Notes: generated from the sequence alone by a model not told the origin. A stretch of 33,805 nt of DNA from SAT2750 sp964476375 (GCA_964476375.1 CAYYZW010000129.1:1-33805), one strand, 5' to 3'. Shown: positions 16,693 to 24,698, numbered from the stretch's first letter. Numbers and translations are program-made.

Positions 16693-18060
16693 ATGATCCA
16701 CTCCGGTCCAGAGCCGTCCCCCCAGGCCGCTATTGAATCGGTCGAGGCACGGGAAGTACTCGATAGCCGTGGTCGACCAACGGTGGAGGTGGAAATTGTT
16801 ACTTCCACAGGCGGCCGGGGACGGGCGATCGCTCCCTCGGGGGCCAGCACGGGCTCCGCCGAGGCACTCGAACTGAGAGATCGCGGGGATGCCCGTTATG
16901 ATGGGGATGGAGTTCGTGCTGCCGTGGAAAACGTGCGACAACGGATCGGACCGGTCCTGTTGGGGGTTGCGGCAAGTGACCAGGGGGGGGTCGACGCCCT
17001 GCTCTGCCAGCTTGACGAGAGCCCTCAGAAAAGCCAGCTGGGAGGGAATGCCCTGGTCGCGACCAGCCTGGCTGCAGCTCATGCCGGCGCTGCCAGCCTG
17101 GGTGTGGAACTTTATCAACACCTGTACCAGCAGTTTTGCCGGCATCAGCAGAGAGAACAGCTGGAGGGTCCCTCCCAGCCGATGGTTCCCCTGCCGATGG
17201 TCAACATGATCTCGGGAGGCCTGCATGCGGGTGGGAACCTCGATTTCCAGGATGTCCTTGTGATGCCGGTGGGGGCCGGGGATTACGCGAGTTCACTGGA
17301 ATGGGTGGTTCGTATTTATCGCAGGCTGGGAGAGCTTCTGGGGGAGGCAGGATTTGAAGGACGCCTGGTAGGTGATGAGGGTGGGTATGGACCTCGGCTG
17401 CCCGGCAATCGGGATGCGGTGGAGATGGTGCTGGCAGCGATCGAGAAAGCGGGCCTGGTGCCCGGTAAAGACGTGATGATTGCCCTGGATGTGGCAGCCA
17501 CACATTTTTATGAAGAAGGGACATACCGCCTGCGGAGCGAGGGAGATAAGTTGCTCTCGAGTGACCAGATGGTTGATCGGCTGGAAAGCTGGGTGGATGA
17601 TTACCCGATCGCCAGCATCGAGGACGGCCTTGCCGAGGAGGACTGGCAGGGGTGGCAACAATTGACCGACCGGCTTGGCCAGCGGATCCAGCTGGTCGGG
17701 GATGACCTGTTTGCCACCAATCCCGCGCGGCTGCAACGTGGGGTTGTGTCGGCTGCTGCCAATAGTGTGCTGATCAAGGTCAACCAGATCGGGACGCTGA
17801 CCGAGACCATGGAGACGGTCTCCATGGCACGCCTGGCTGGATTCAGCACGGTGGTCTCCGCCCGTAGTGGGGAGACGGAAGATACATCGATTGCCGACCT
17901 TGCCGTGGCGGTTGCCGCTGACCAAGTCAAGATCGGTTCCATCGTCCGCAGTGAACGCCTGGCAAAATACAATCGCCTGCTGCGGATTAGTGAGCAGATT
18001 CCAGGCTGGTCTCCAGACCGTGACCAGGGCCAGAAAATACCAGATCCAGAAGGAGGGTAA
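16693..18060 (+). CDS. enolase-superfamily protein, diverged enolase paralogue
   Basis: This 455-residue protein aligns along its whole length with phosphopyruvate hydratase: REVLDSRGRPTVEVE near 20-34, the mobile loop SGASTG at 49-54, metal ligands Asp266, Glu310 and Asp337, the general acid-base pair Glu229 and Lys362, and Lys413. Two usually invariant positions differ. The Glu after Gln in the HAGG...QE segment is Asp187, and the His of SHRSGETEDT is Ala390 (SARSGETEDT). ASEFY is changed to ATHFY. It may have reduced or altered activity, so I withhold the symbol eno. ATG 16693 is preceded by AAGGA at a 7-base spacing. It lies 23 bases after the APH-fold kinase and 5 bases before the cupin. 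Confidence 0.85.
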   Translation: MIHSGPEPSPQAAIESVEAREVLDSRGRPTVEVEIVTSTGGRGRAIAPSGASTGSAEALELRDRGDARYDGDGVRAAVENVRQRIGPVLLGVAASDQGGVDALLCQLDESPQKSQLGGNALVATSLAAAHAGAASLGVELYQHLYQQFCRHQQREQLEGPSQPMVPLPMVNMISGGLHAGGNLDFQDVLVMPVGAGDYASSLEWVVRIYRRLGELLGEAGFEGRLVGDEGGYGPRLPGNRDAVEMVLAAIEKAGLVPGKDVMIALDVAATHFYEEGTYRLRSEGDKLLSSDQMVDRLESWVDDYPIASIEDGLAEEDWQGWQQLTDRLGQRIQLVGDDLFATNPARLQRGVVSAAANSVLIKVNQIGTLTETMETVSMARLAGFSTVVSARSGETEDTSIADLAVAVAADQVKIGSIVRSERLAKYNRLLRISEQIPGWSPDRDQGQKIPDPEGG

Positions 18061-18065
18061 GTGGA

Positions 18066-18395
18066 ATGACGTCCTACTTTAGCCGGGCGAGCGACGGTTC
18101 CCATCACGAGATTTTCCCAGGTGTCCATATTTACACTGCCGCGGCCGAAAAGATGATGTTGTCGCTGGTCGAATTCGAGCCGGGAGCCGTGGTCCAAGAC
18201 CATAGTCACGTGCATGAACAGGTGGGGATCCTTCTCGAGGGGGAACTTACTTTTACAATCGGTGGAGAGACCCGGACACTTGTTCCCGGGGATCTATGGC
18301 GGATTCCAGGTGGCACGGTCCACCGTGCTGTCGCCGGGTCGGAACCGGTCAAGGCACTCGATGTTTTTGCTCCGGTTCGTGAGGATTATCTCTAA
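18066..18395 (+). CDS. single-domain cupin protein
   Basis: This 109-residue protein is one cupin barrel. Motif 1 is HSHVHEQVGILLEGEL at about residues 45-60, giving two or three His and a Glu for a metal ion. Motif 2 is PGDLWRIPGGTVH at about 74-86, with the last His. Small cupins of this type bind a metal and act as dioxygenases, isomerases or ligand sensors; the substrate cannot be told. It starts 5 bases after the enolase-like stop, so translation is probably coupled and a joint function is likely. It is the last gene before the aromatic attenuator. Confidence 0.85.
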   Translation: MTSYFSRASDGSHHEIFPGVHIYTAAAEKMMLSLVEFEPGAVVQDHSHVHEQVGILLEGELTFTIGGETRTLVPGDLWRIPGGTVHRAVAGSEPVKALDVFAPVREDYL

Positions 18396-18447
18396 CCCCA
18401 CGTGTCCACGTTGCCGATACCAGTCTCGTTAGATTGCCGGCAGGTGC

Positions 18448-18475
18448 TTGCACCGGACAGGGGCGATGCCATAAT
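18448..18475 (+). promoter_or_regulatory. candidate promoter of the aromatic leader/DAHP synthase
   Basis: TTGCAC at 18448-18453, a 16-base spacer and CATAAT at 18470-18475 (5 of 6 to the -10 consensus) point to a transcript start at about 18482. That is the ATG of the leader peptide, so the message may be leaderless; this fits the lack of a well-spaced Shine-Dalgarno sequence. The -35 match is only 3 of 6. Confidence 0.35.
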
Positions 18476-18481
18476 GAAACC

Positions 18482-18556
18482 ATGATTCACAGGCGTATGG
18501 ATTACCACTGGTTTTGGTTTAGCTCTCTTGGTCGCAGGGCCACGGGAGGCGTTTAG
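18482..18556 (+). CDS. aromatic-amino-acid leader peptide (attenuator peptide)
   Basis: A 24-codon frame starts with ATG at 18482 and stops at TAG 18554-18556. Codons 8-13 (18503-18520) read Tyr-His-Trp-Phe-Trp-Phe: two of two Trp, two of two Phe and the only Tyr of the peptide lie together, immediately before a terminator and a gene for aromatic biosynthesis. This is the classic form of a ribosome-sensing leader peptide, whose job is to stall the ribosome when charged aromatic tRNAs are scarce rather than to make a working protein. There is no good Shine-Dalgarno sequence; AGGGG at 18459 is 18 bases away. Translation could be leaderless or follow the tiny frame ATG-AAA-CCA-TGA (18474-18485), whose stop overlaps this start. 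Confidence 0.75.
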   Translation: MIHRRMDYHWFWFSSLGRRATGGV

Positions 18557-18596
18557 CCACCAGGCGAAACGAAACGCCAACAAAGCCCTGTTGACC
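18530..18596 (+). promoter_or_regulatory. antiterminator pairing of the aromatic attenuator
   Basis: GGTC at 18530-18533 and CAGGGC at 18535-18540, in the last third of the leader frame, can pair with GACC (18593-18596) and GCCCTG (18585-18590), which form the left arm of the terminator. Between them GGCGTTT (18548-18554) pairs with AAACGCC (18572-18578), stacking into one long imperfect helix. A ribosome stalled on the Trp/Phe codons leaves this helix free. A ribosome that reaches the TAG at 18554 sits on its inner stem and breaks it, which frees the terminator arm. Confidence 0.65.
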
Positions 18597-18619
18597 GGAA
18601 TGGTCACCAGGGCTTTTTT
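18582..18619 (+). terminator. intrinsic terminator (attenuator) before DAHP synthase
   Basis: The left arm AAAGCCCTGTTGACC (18582-18596) and right arm GGTCACCAGGGCTTT (18602-18616) pair at 14 of 15 positions, with a five-base loop GGAAT; the only mismatch is T18591 against C18607. Six T follow or overlap the stem end (18614-18619), with a second T-run after GG. It lies 26 bases after the leader stop codon's end and 50 bases before the DAHP synthase ATG. Confidence 0.88.
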
Positions 18620-18669
18620 GGTTTTCTCCCCCGACTGGCACAAGGATTTTTTACGAGAGTGATCGAGCC

Positions 18670-19686
18670 ATGATTGTTGTGATGAAAAAGGGAGCCTCGC
18701 TGGATGAGGTCCAGTACATGGTCAAGAGGGTGGAGGCGATGGGCCTGAAGGCACATGTGATCGAGGGGACGGAGCGAACGGTGATAGCCGCCATCGGGGA
18801 GAAACGCGAGGAGATGAAGAACTCGCTCGAGAGCGGTCCGGCGGTGGATGATGTGCTCCCTATCCTTGCTCCCTACAAGATGGCCAGCCTGGAAGTGAAG
18901 CCGGAAAGGACCGAGATCCGCACCGGCAGCCTCTCGGTAGGGGGAGCCAGCCTGGGTGTGATGGCGGGACCCTGCAGTGTGGAGGATGAGGAGCAGATTC
19001 TTGGTACCGCCAGGGCGGTCAAGGCAGCTGGTGCCACCGCGCTTCGGGGCGGTGCGTTCAAGCCCCGGACAAGTCCCTACAGCTTCCAGGGGCTCAAGGA
19101 GGAGGGGTTGAAAATGCTTGCTGCGGCCCGCGAGGAGACCGGCCTGGCAGTGGTTACCGAGGTGATGGGGACGGATGATGTTGGACTGGTAAGCAGGTAT
19201 GCCGATGTTCTCCAGATCGGTGCCCGGAACATGCAGAACTACCGCCTGCTGGAAGCCGTGGGGGATGCCGGGTTGCCGGTCCTGCTCAAGCGTGGTCCCA
19301 GTGCGACGATGGACGAGTTACTGCTGGCTGCCGAGTACGTGCTGGACCAGGGGAACCCCAACGTGATGCTCTGCGAGCGGGGAATTCGGACTTTCGAATC
19401 CCACACGCGTTTCACGCTTCCACTCGCTTCAGTGATTTACCTGCATCAGAAGACGCACCTTCCTGTCGTTATCGATCCGAGCCATGGGACCGGCCATACT
19501 TACATGGTTCCCGACATGGCAGCGGCCGCCGTGGCAGCGGGAGCGGATGCCCTGATGCTTGAAGTTCACCCGGATCCGGAAAAAGCGATGAGCGATGGTT
19601 ACCAGTCACTCACGTTTGAGCAGTTTGCCGAGACGATGGAAAAGTGCCGGACGATTGCCGGGGCCGTCGGCAAGACCATCGATTAA
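18670..19686 (+). CDS. aroF: 3-deoxy-7-phosphoheptulonate (DAHP) synthase, class I-beta
   Basis: This enzyme condenses phosphoenolpyruvate and erythrose 4-phosphate, the entry step to Phe, Tyr and Trp. The 338-residue protein has a ferredoxin-like N-terminal regulatory domain (residues 1-70, MIVVMKKGAS...), as in the Thermotoga-type enzymes, then the barrel. The barrel motifs are VMAGPCSVEDEEQI at about 97-110, LRGGAFKPRTSPYSFQG at about 124-140, LQIGARNMQN, LLKRGPSATMDELL, CERGIRTFE, and PVVIDPSHGTGH with the metal-binding residues. The Shine-Dalgarno sequence is modest (GAGAG about 12 bases upstream). It is preceded by a leader peptide, antiterminator and terminator, so expression very probably depends on aromatic aminoacyl-tRNA supply. 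The N-terminal domain suggests allosteric feedback as a second control. Confidence 0.96.
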   Translation: MIVVMKKGASLDEVQYMVKRVEAMGLKAHVIEGTERTVIAAIGEKREEMKNSLESGPAVDDVLPILAPYKMASLEVKPERTEIRTGSLSVGGASLGVMAGPCSVEDEEQILGTARAVKAAGATALRGGAFKPRTSPYSFQGLKEEGLKMLAAAREETGLAVVTEVMGTDDVGLVSRYADVLQIGARNMQNYRLLEAVGDAGLPVLLKRGPSATMDELLLAAEYVLDQGNPNVMLCERGIRTFESHTRFTLPLASVIYLHQKTHLPVVIDPSHGTGHTYMVPDMAAAAVAAGADALMLEVHPDPEKAMSDGYQSLTFEQFAETMEKCRTIAGAVGKTID

Positions 19687-19696
19687 CATGTCATCT

Positions 19697-21637
19697 TCAG
19701 GGCTGGGGATTTAACCAGTGGTGGATACGAACCTGGTCCGCCTGGCTCGCTCGGAGTACCAGGTGCTGGCTGGGCATGTCCACGATGATCCCCGCTGTTG
19801 ACTCGCGACCAAGTATCGCCTGGATCTGCGTGACAATGTCCACGGCAGGTTTCTCCTCGAGCAGTGCAGAGATCGCGTGTAGTTCGATTTCGTCCCTGGT
19901 TCCCAGGTGCTCCGGCGTGCTGATCTGGATTGTTCTGTTGTCCACGATCCGGTAATCCAGATTCATGGAATCCAGGAAAATCGTCAGAACCTGGGAGAGT
20001 GGATTCCTGTCGGCGACGAGGGTGGTCGGCGACGAGGGACCCCACCCTGCCGGGTAGGTGGCAACCCAGTCGACCAGGATATTCATCTTTGCTTCCTGGC
20101 CGAGACGATGAAGGATGACCGCCAGTGGGATTTCACGGGAAAAGTTAAGCGAGATAGGCTGGGCCAGCTTTTCTGCGGCAGCAGCGACCCTGGGCAACTT
20201 CTTCAGATCGGTAGGGTCCTGGGACCTCGCCGCATGGAGCCTTTCCAGCAGGATGCGGAGATGGTGATGGACCTGGAGAGTCTGCCTTACTGTCAGCAGG
20301 TCTTCCTCCAGTTCCATGGAAGGCATTGCTGCTCCTTCCATGCCCTGCCAGCTTTCCGGCGAGACCATTTCACGCAGCAACTCTTCCAGGGTATGTGTGG
20401 TTCCAGGGACGCCACCGGATATCTTGTATTGCACCTCCACGAGACGCGTTCGAGCATCTTCTGGCCAGCCGATTAACAGGTGTCCGTCCCGAGGTGCCAG
20501 GGCAAGTTGATGGGGGCTCGTTATGAGCCGGAGAACGTCCTCGATAGTGGTCTCCTTGCGTACCAGCTGGACCCGGGTTTCCAGTTCAAGGGTACTGGCC
20601 GCCAGGGCATCAAGATCAAGCGTGATGGGGAAATTGCCGATCCGGGAGAACATCTCGGTGAAATCAAGAAAGGACATTGGCTCGGCCATTTCAAAATCCG
20701 CGATGGGAAAGGCCAGGGCCGCTTCAACATCCCCCACGGCGATCGGTATCCGATCTGGCTGGACAGTCTCCACCGGGGCCACGTCGTCGTCGCTTCTCAT
20801 CTCCACTGGTGCCGGACGTTGAGCTCCCAGGGCATTGCCGAACTGACGCAGTGCGCCGGCCAGGTCATCGGTAGTCGCCTCCTCACCGCCCTGCTCGGCG
20901 ACGAGGCCAGGCGGATCTGTGGGCTCTGGATCCACCGCGGGGGGAGGATCCTGCGATGGTTCAAGGAGACCAGGTTGTGGCTCAATCGCCGGAGCGGGAT
21001 TTTCTTCCACCACTTCCTCAGGCTTCACCGGTTCGGGTTCCTCCCCGGACTCCGGATCGACGCGGGAATCATCAACCGGATCTTTCGGTTCATTGTCCAG
21101 TTCAGGTGGGACAGTGGCAGAAGAACGGGGTGAATCGCCGGTCTGGCTGAAATAGATAAAACTGGTCACCAGCAGCAGTACCAGTGTCACGGCTCCCCCT
21201 ACCAAAAGGGCCTGCCGGGAACGTCGTTGTGTTTTTTCAGAGACCCACGTGTCGGGCGTGGGAAGCTGGTGATCCTGGCTTGTGTCCTCAAGCGATGTCG
21301 CTTCCTGCCCGGCCTGGGACGAAAAATAAACCACATCGCTCGAATCCGAATCACTGCCATCCTCCCCGGACATGCTGTCGTGCTCGTAACCAAAGTCCTC
21401 AACCGTCTCGTTGCCTTCCTGCTGGACACGTGGGGGCGGGACTTCCTTCCCGACCGATTGCCAGCGTGACGACTCGGACTCCGGTGGTGCGGCCCCGGGA
21501 TCCGGATCGGGTGGAACGTCCGGGACTTCCACCATCGATTGACAACTGGGGCAGTTGATAATCGTGCCCAGCAGGCTCGCTCCCTGGACCTGCAGTTTTG
21601 ACTGGCAGGTGAGGCACTGGATGACGAATGATTTCAT
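19697..21637 (-). CDS. zinc-ribbon, single-TM protein with secretin-like repeats
   Basis: I recognise the layout but not a function for this 646-residue protein. The N-terminus has four Cys (8, 11 and 29, 32; CLTC and CPSC) as in a zinc ribbon. An acidic, Ser-rich stretch follows, then one membrane helix at about 143-163 and a Pro/Glu/Asp-rich linker to about 240. The C-terminal part has repeated segments such as PMSFLDFTEMFSRIGNFPITLD, IPLAVILHRLGQEAKMNILVD and NPLSQVLTIFLDSMNLDYRIVDNRTIQIST, which look like the short STN/secretin-N type fold found outside the inner membrane. The zinc ribbon would then be cytoplasmic. It lies 97 bases after the pseudokinase on the same strand, so the two probably share a transcript and may work together. 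Confidence 0.75.
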   Translation of the reverse strand: MKSFVIQCLTCQSKLQVQGASLLGTIINCPSCQSMVEVPDVPPDPDPGAAPPESESSRWQSVGKEVPPPRVQQEGNETVEDFGYEHDSMSGEDGSDSDSSDVVYFSSQAGQEATSLEDTSQDHQLPTPDTWVSEKTQRRSRQALLVGGAVTLVLLLVTSFIYFSQTGDSPRSSATVPPELDNEPKDPVDDSRVDPESGEEPEPVKPEEVVEENPAPAIEPQPGLLEPSQDPPPAVDPEPTDPPGLVAEQGGEEATTDDLAGALRQFGNALGAQRPAPVEMRSDDDVAPVETVQPDRIPIAVGDVEAALAFPIADFEMAEPMSFLDFTEMFSRIGNFPITLDLDALAASTLELETRVQLVRKETTIEDVLRLITSPHQLALAPRDGHLLIGWPEDARTRLVEVQYKISGGVPGTTHTLEELLREMVSPESWQGMEGAAMPSMELEEDLLTVRQTLQVHHHLRILLERLHAARSQDPTDLKKLPRVAAAAEKLAQPISLNFSREIPLAVILHRLGQEAKMNILVDWVATYPAGWGPSSPTTLVADRNPLSQVLTIFLDSMNLDYRIVDNRTIQISTPEHLGTRDEIELHAISALLEEKPAVDIVTQIQAILGRESTAGIIVDMPSQHLVLRASQADQVRIHHWLNPQP

Positions 21638-21734
21638 GGAGATTTCAGCTTACACACTTGATAACCCGTGGCAGGCATTTACCGAGAGATGATGGTGATC
21701 TCCGGCAGGCTGGTACAACCAGGACCTTCTCTCT

Positions 21735-24698
21735 CTATTTCGACTTGAAAGCCTCCGGTATTTCATATTTCCTGGCTGGATCCTTGGTCGCGGTACGAGT
21801 TGTTATCAGGAGAATCGTGTTTTCCGGGGCTGCTGGGTCAGGTCCCAGCACCCAGATGAGTTTCTGGTTCTCCTCGCTGGGATCCTTGACGGTGGGATCC
21901 GGATTGGCTTTCATCACCAGCCCGGTAAGCAGTTCTGAGAACGGGATGTTGCTCGCCTTGAAATCACGAATCGCCTGGTTTCGAGTGATCCCATCAAGTT
22001 TCAGGTCATCTCCCATGATCTTGATCAGGAAAGGAAAGGAGACCATGCCAATCTGGTCCTTGACCTGGTTCTGAATATCGACCACGGCCAGGTTGAGATC
22101 GTTCTGGGGAATCTCCAGGCTGATCGGCATTCTCAGCACGTCCTGAATGCGATTGTACTTGGTTGGGGGATCTTGGTTGGTGGTGGCCACCTGCGTGATT
22201 GGTTCTGCTGCAAGGCAGAGCTCCGCCCCTAAAAGCAGGTTTGCAGCGGCCGAGGTGGGCAGGGCGGCGTTGACTGTCGCCATGTTACCGTCGACCCCGA
22301 CTCGCGTCTGGTCATGCAGGTAGCTCACCATCTGTGGGTACTGGAAAGCGAGCCGCCGCCAGTGCAGGTGAGGATTCAACAGGACGATGTAATCGGTCAT
22401 CCTGTCCGGCACGTCGGCCAATCGTTGCTTGAACTCGCTGGCGAGCTGAAACTGGTTCCGTGAAAGGCCCGCATAGAGCCGTGTCTCCAGGTAAAAGACG
22501 GTATCCATGTGCATGCTTATCATGCCGCCATTGATCGAATCGTTGAGCACCGATTCCAGGATGCCTCGGAGTTGCCGTGGTTGTCCGATCTGCAGGCTGC
22601 GGCCATCACGAAAGAGGTTATTGGTCAGGAAAGTGGGGACAAAGACCATCGTAAAGTGACGGGTCTCGTCGGACAGCTTGAGCAATCGTCCGATGTTAGG
22701 AGCGATCGGCGGTGCCTTGCCGGGAAACTTGAGTACTTCGAGGATGTCATCCTCGTGTCCCATCACGAACCGGCTCCTGCCCTCTTCTTCCGGAATCACA
22801 AAAGAGTATTGCGCGCCCTTGAAATAGAACCCGTTCTCGATCTGGACAGGCTGGGGATCCCCGAAACGTGCCAGGAGTTGCTCGCGGTTCATTGGTCCGT
22901 CCAGCTCGACGACGAAAGCGGGCCGTGGAAACTGCTCGTCGTTGTCGTAAAGGCCCATCACCATCTGCTTTACCGTGGAGAGCGTGATCCCCGTCGCTTT
23001 TTCCCAGCCTGCCAGCTTGCTCTCAAAAGCCGGCCCCAGGGCACGCAGGGCATCCTCTCCCCCGTGGGCGATCAGGTCGCTGGGCCGTACGGCGATAATC
23101 AACTGGGCCCCCGGGGGTAACCAGTTGAGCTGAACGGGATTTCCGTCCGTCGGCGACTGCCAGAGCAGCGTGCCGTCATCGTCCGCCAGCTGGAGAGAGG
23201 AATCCGTCCCCGGCTGGATGGGATTCGATTTCACTGATCCCTTGGGTAACGGAACGCTGCCATTCTTCCTGGGTGGAGGCGTTGTCGTTTCTTGATTCCC
23301 GGTGTCGCCTGTCTCTGCAACCTGGTCTCCGGTGCCCTGTTTGTCCGGGTTGTTTTTCGGAAGGTTCAAGGCCAGTAGCAGAATGATTCCAATTGCTGCT
23401 ACACCGATCGTCCCCCAGAAAACAGGGGACTGTTCGATTCGGCGTCTTTTTCGACGACGAGGACGTGGGGCCGCAGGGTGTTCCGGATTCTCTTCGGGTA
23501 TATCGGGATTTCTCTGGCGCGTCTGGATTCCCTGGAAGGAGGGCCGTGATGGCTGTGACGAACCCTGGCCCGTGAGGGAAGCGACCATCTGCTTTTCAGC
23601 AGACTGCTGCTGCTGGCTGAGCGCCGTCCGGTAGGCGGTCTCACTGGGAGGAACCGTGACTGCTGGCAACTGGAAGGCCACGTCGGGAACCAGGAGCTGA
23701 ATCTTGTCTGGAATATCACCCGCCTGGGCATAACGACCGGCTGGATCCTTGTTGATAAGGTAAGCCAGCAGGCGGTCCACGTTGGCCGGGATCTTGGGGT
23801 TGCCCACCGGGGGGAAAGGGGTCGCAGCGTGACGCTGGAGCTTTTCCAGCAGTCCTCCGCCAGGGAAAGGAGGCTGTCCCTTGAGCATCTCGTAGAAGCA
23901 TGCTCCCAGGGCGTAGACGTCGGTCGTGGGGCTGGAGGCCTGGCCGGACTGGCCAAGTTCGGGGGCCAGGTAATCTGAAATCCGCAGCCACTCCGGATCC
24001 TGGGGCCGGGCATGGAGATCCAGCGGGTTTTTTGTCGGTGCCAGATTGCGCAGCAGGCGACAGCCTCCGGATGCAGGGAAGATGATGGAGTCAGGACTCA
24101 GGCTGCCATGGACAAGTCCCCGCTGGTGTAACCGGGAGAGTGCATGGGCGAGGGTCCAGGTAATCGTGCATGCCTCCTGGAAATCGACTGCTCCGCCATG
24201 GGAAATCCGCTCTCGCAGCGATGTTCCTTCCACGTTCTCGTAGATTACCAGGCGATAATTTCCCAGGTCCAGGGGCTCGTAGACCTGTTGCAGAACACGA
24301 TCTGTCACGGTTGCGTGCTGGTTTACGCTTGTCACCATCTGGTTCCAGCGGGAGGAGTCCTGGGCCCTGTCACCAGAGAGAAATTGCAGCAGTGCCGGGT
24401 GACCCGATTGTCTGTGCTCGGCCCGGAACCAGCCTTTCATGGCTGGCTGTGACAGGCGATCGGTTAGCAGGTAATCGTCGAACAGAAATGGCCCCTGGTT
24501 CCCCTCCAGCAGCGCCGTGCGGAGAAACGGCTGGATGACCGACTTGCTGATTAACCACTCGGCGATGGTGCTCGCATTGGCCTTGGTGGAAGACCCTCCG
24601 AATCCGTCAAACTCGGCTCGTAACTCGGTGACCTGGGCTGCCGGTACCAGCATGCTGCCTTCAAGCAGTGCCCAGAATTCGTCAGTGGAAATGGTCAT
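21735..24698 (-). CDS. transmembrane pseudokinase with a large extracytoplasmic domain
   Basis: This 987-residue protein has the shape of a planctomycete receptor-like Ser/Thr kinase: a helical N-terminal module (1-75), a kinase-like domain (about 75-335), a basic juxtamembrane stretch (RPRRRKRRR, 412-420), a membrane helix at about 426-445 and more than 500 residues outside. The catalytic signatures are lost. There is no glycine loop, HRDxKPxN is replaced by HGSLSPDS (197-204), so Asp, Lys and Asn are all Ser, and DFG is absent. The fold-keeping LAPE (244-247) and DVYALGACFYEMLKGQPPFPG (260-280) remain. It would bind partners rather than phosphorylate. The outer domain is unassigned. Its gene has its own promoter with a dyad and is followed by the zinc-ribbon gene. 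Confidence 0.85.
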   Translation of the reverse strand: MTISTDEFWALLEGSMLVPAAQVTELRAEFDGFGGSSTKANASTIAEWLISKSVIQPFLRTALLEGNQGPFLFDDYLLTDRLSQPAMKGWFRAEHRQSGHPALLQFLSGDRAQDSSRWNQMVTSVNQHATVTDRVLQQVYEPLDLGNYRLVIYENVEGTSLRERISHGGAVDFQEACTITWTLAHALSRLHQRGLVHGSLSPDSIIFPASGGCRLLRNLAPTKNPLDLHARPQDPEWLRISDYLAPELGQSGQASSPTTDVYALGACFYEMLKGQPPFPGGGLLEKLQRHAATPFPPVGNPKIPANVDRLLAYLINKDPAGRYAQAGDIPDKIQLLVPDVAFQLPAVTVPPSETAYRTALSQQQQSAEKQMVASLTGQGSSQPSRPSFQGIQTRQRNPDIPEENPEHPAAPRPRRRKRRRIEQSPVFWGTIGVAAIGIILLLALNLPKNNPDKQGTGDQVAETGDTGNQETTTPPPRKNGSVPLPKGSVKSNPIQPGTDSSLQLADDDGTLLWQSPTDGNPVQLNWLPPGAQLIIAVRPSDLIAHGGEDALRALGPAFESKLAGWEKATGITLSTVKQMVMGLYDNDEQFPRPAFVVELDGPMNREQLLARFGDPQPVQIENGFYFKGAQYSFVIPEEEGRSRFVMGHEDDILEVLKFPGKAPPIAPNIGRLLKLSDETRHFTMVFVPTFLTNNLFRDGRSLQIGQPRQLRGILESVLNDSINGGMISMHMDTVFYLETRLYAGLSRNQFQLASEFKQRLADVPDRMTDYIVLLNPHLHWRRLAFQYPQMVSYLHDQTRVGVDGNMATVNAALPTSAAANLLLGAELCLAAEPITQVATTNQDPPTKYNRIQDVLRMPISLEIPQNDLNLAVVDIQNQVKDQIGMVSFPFLIKIMGDDLKLDGITRNQAIRDFKASNIPFSELLTGLVMKANPDPTVKDPSEENQKLIWVLGPDPAAPENTILLITTRTATKDPARKYEIPEAFKSK

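Noticed and set aside
18430..18460. Terminator after the cupin gene (GGTGC-TT-GCACC)
   Set aside because: The stem is five pairs with a two-base loop and has no T-run; it overlaps the leader promoter candidate.
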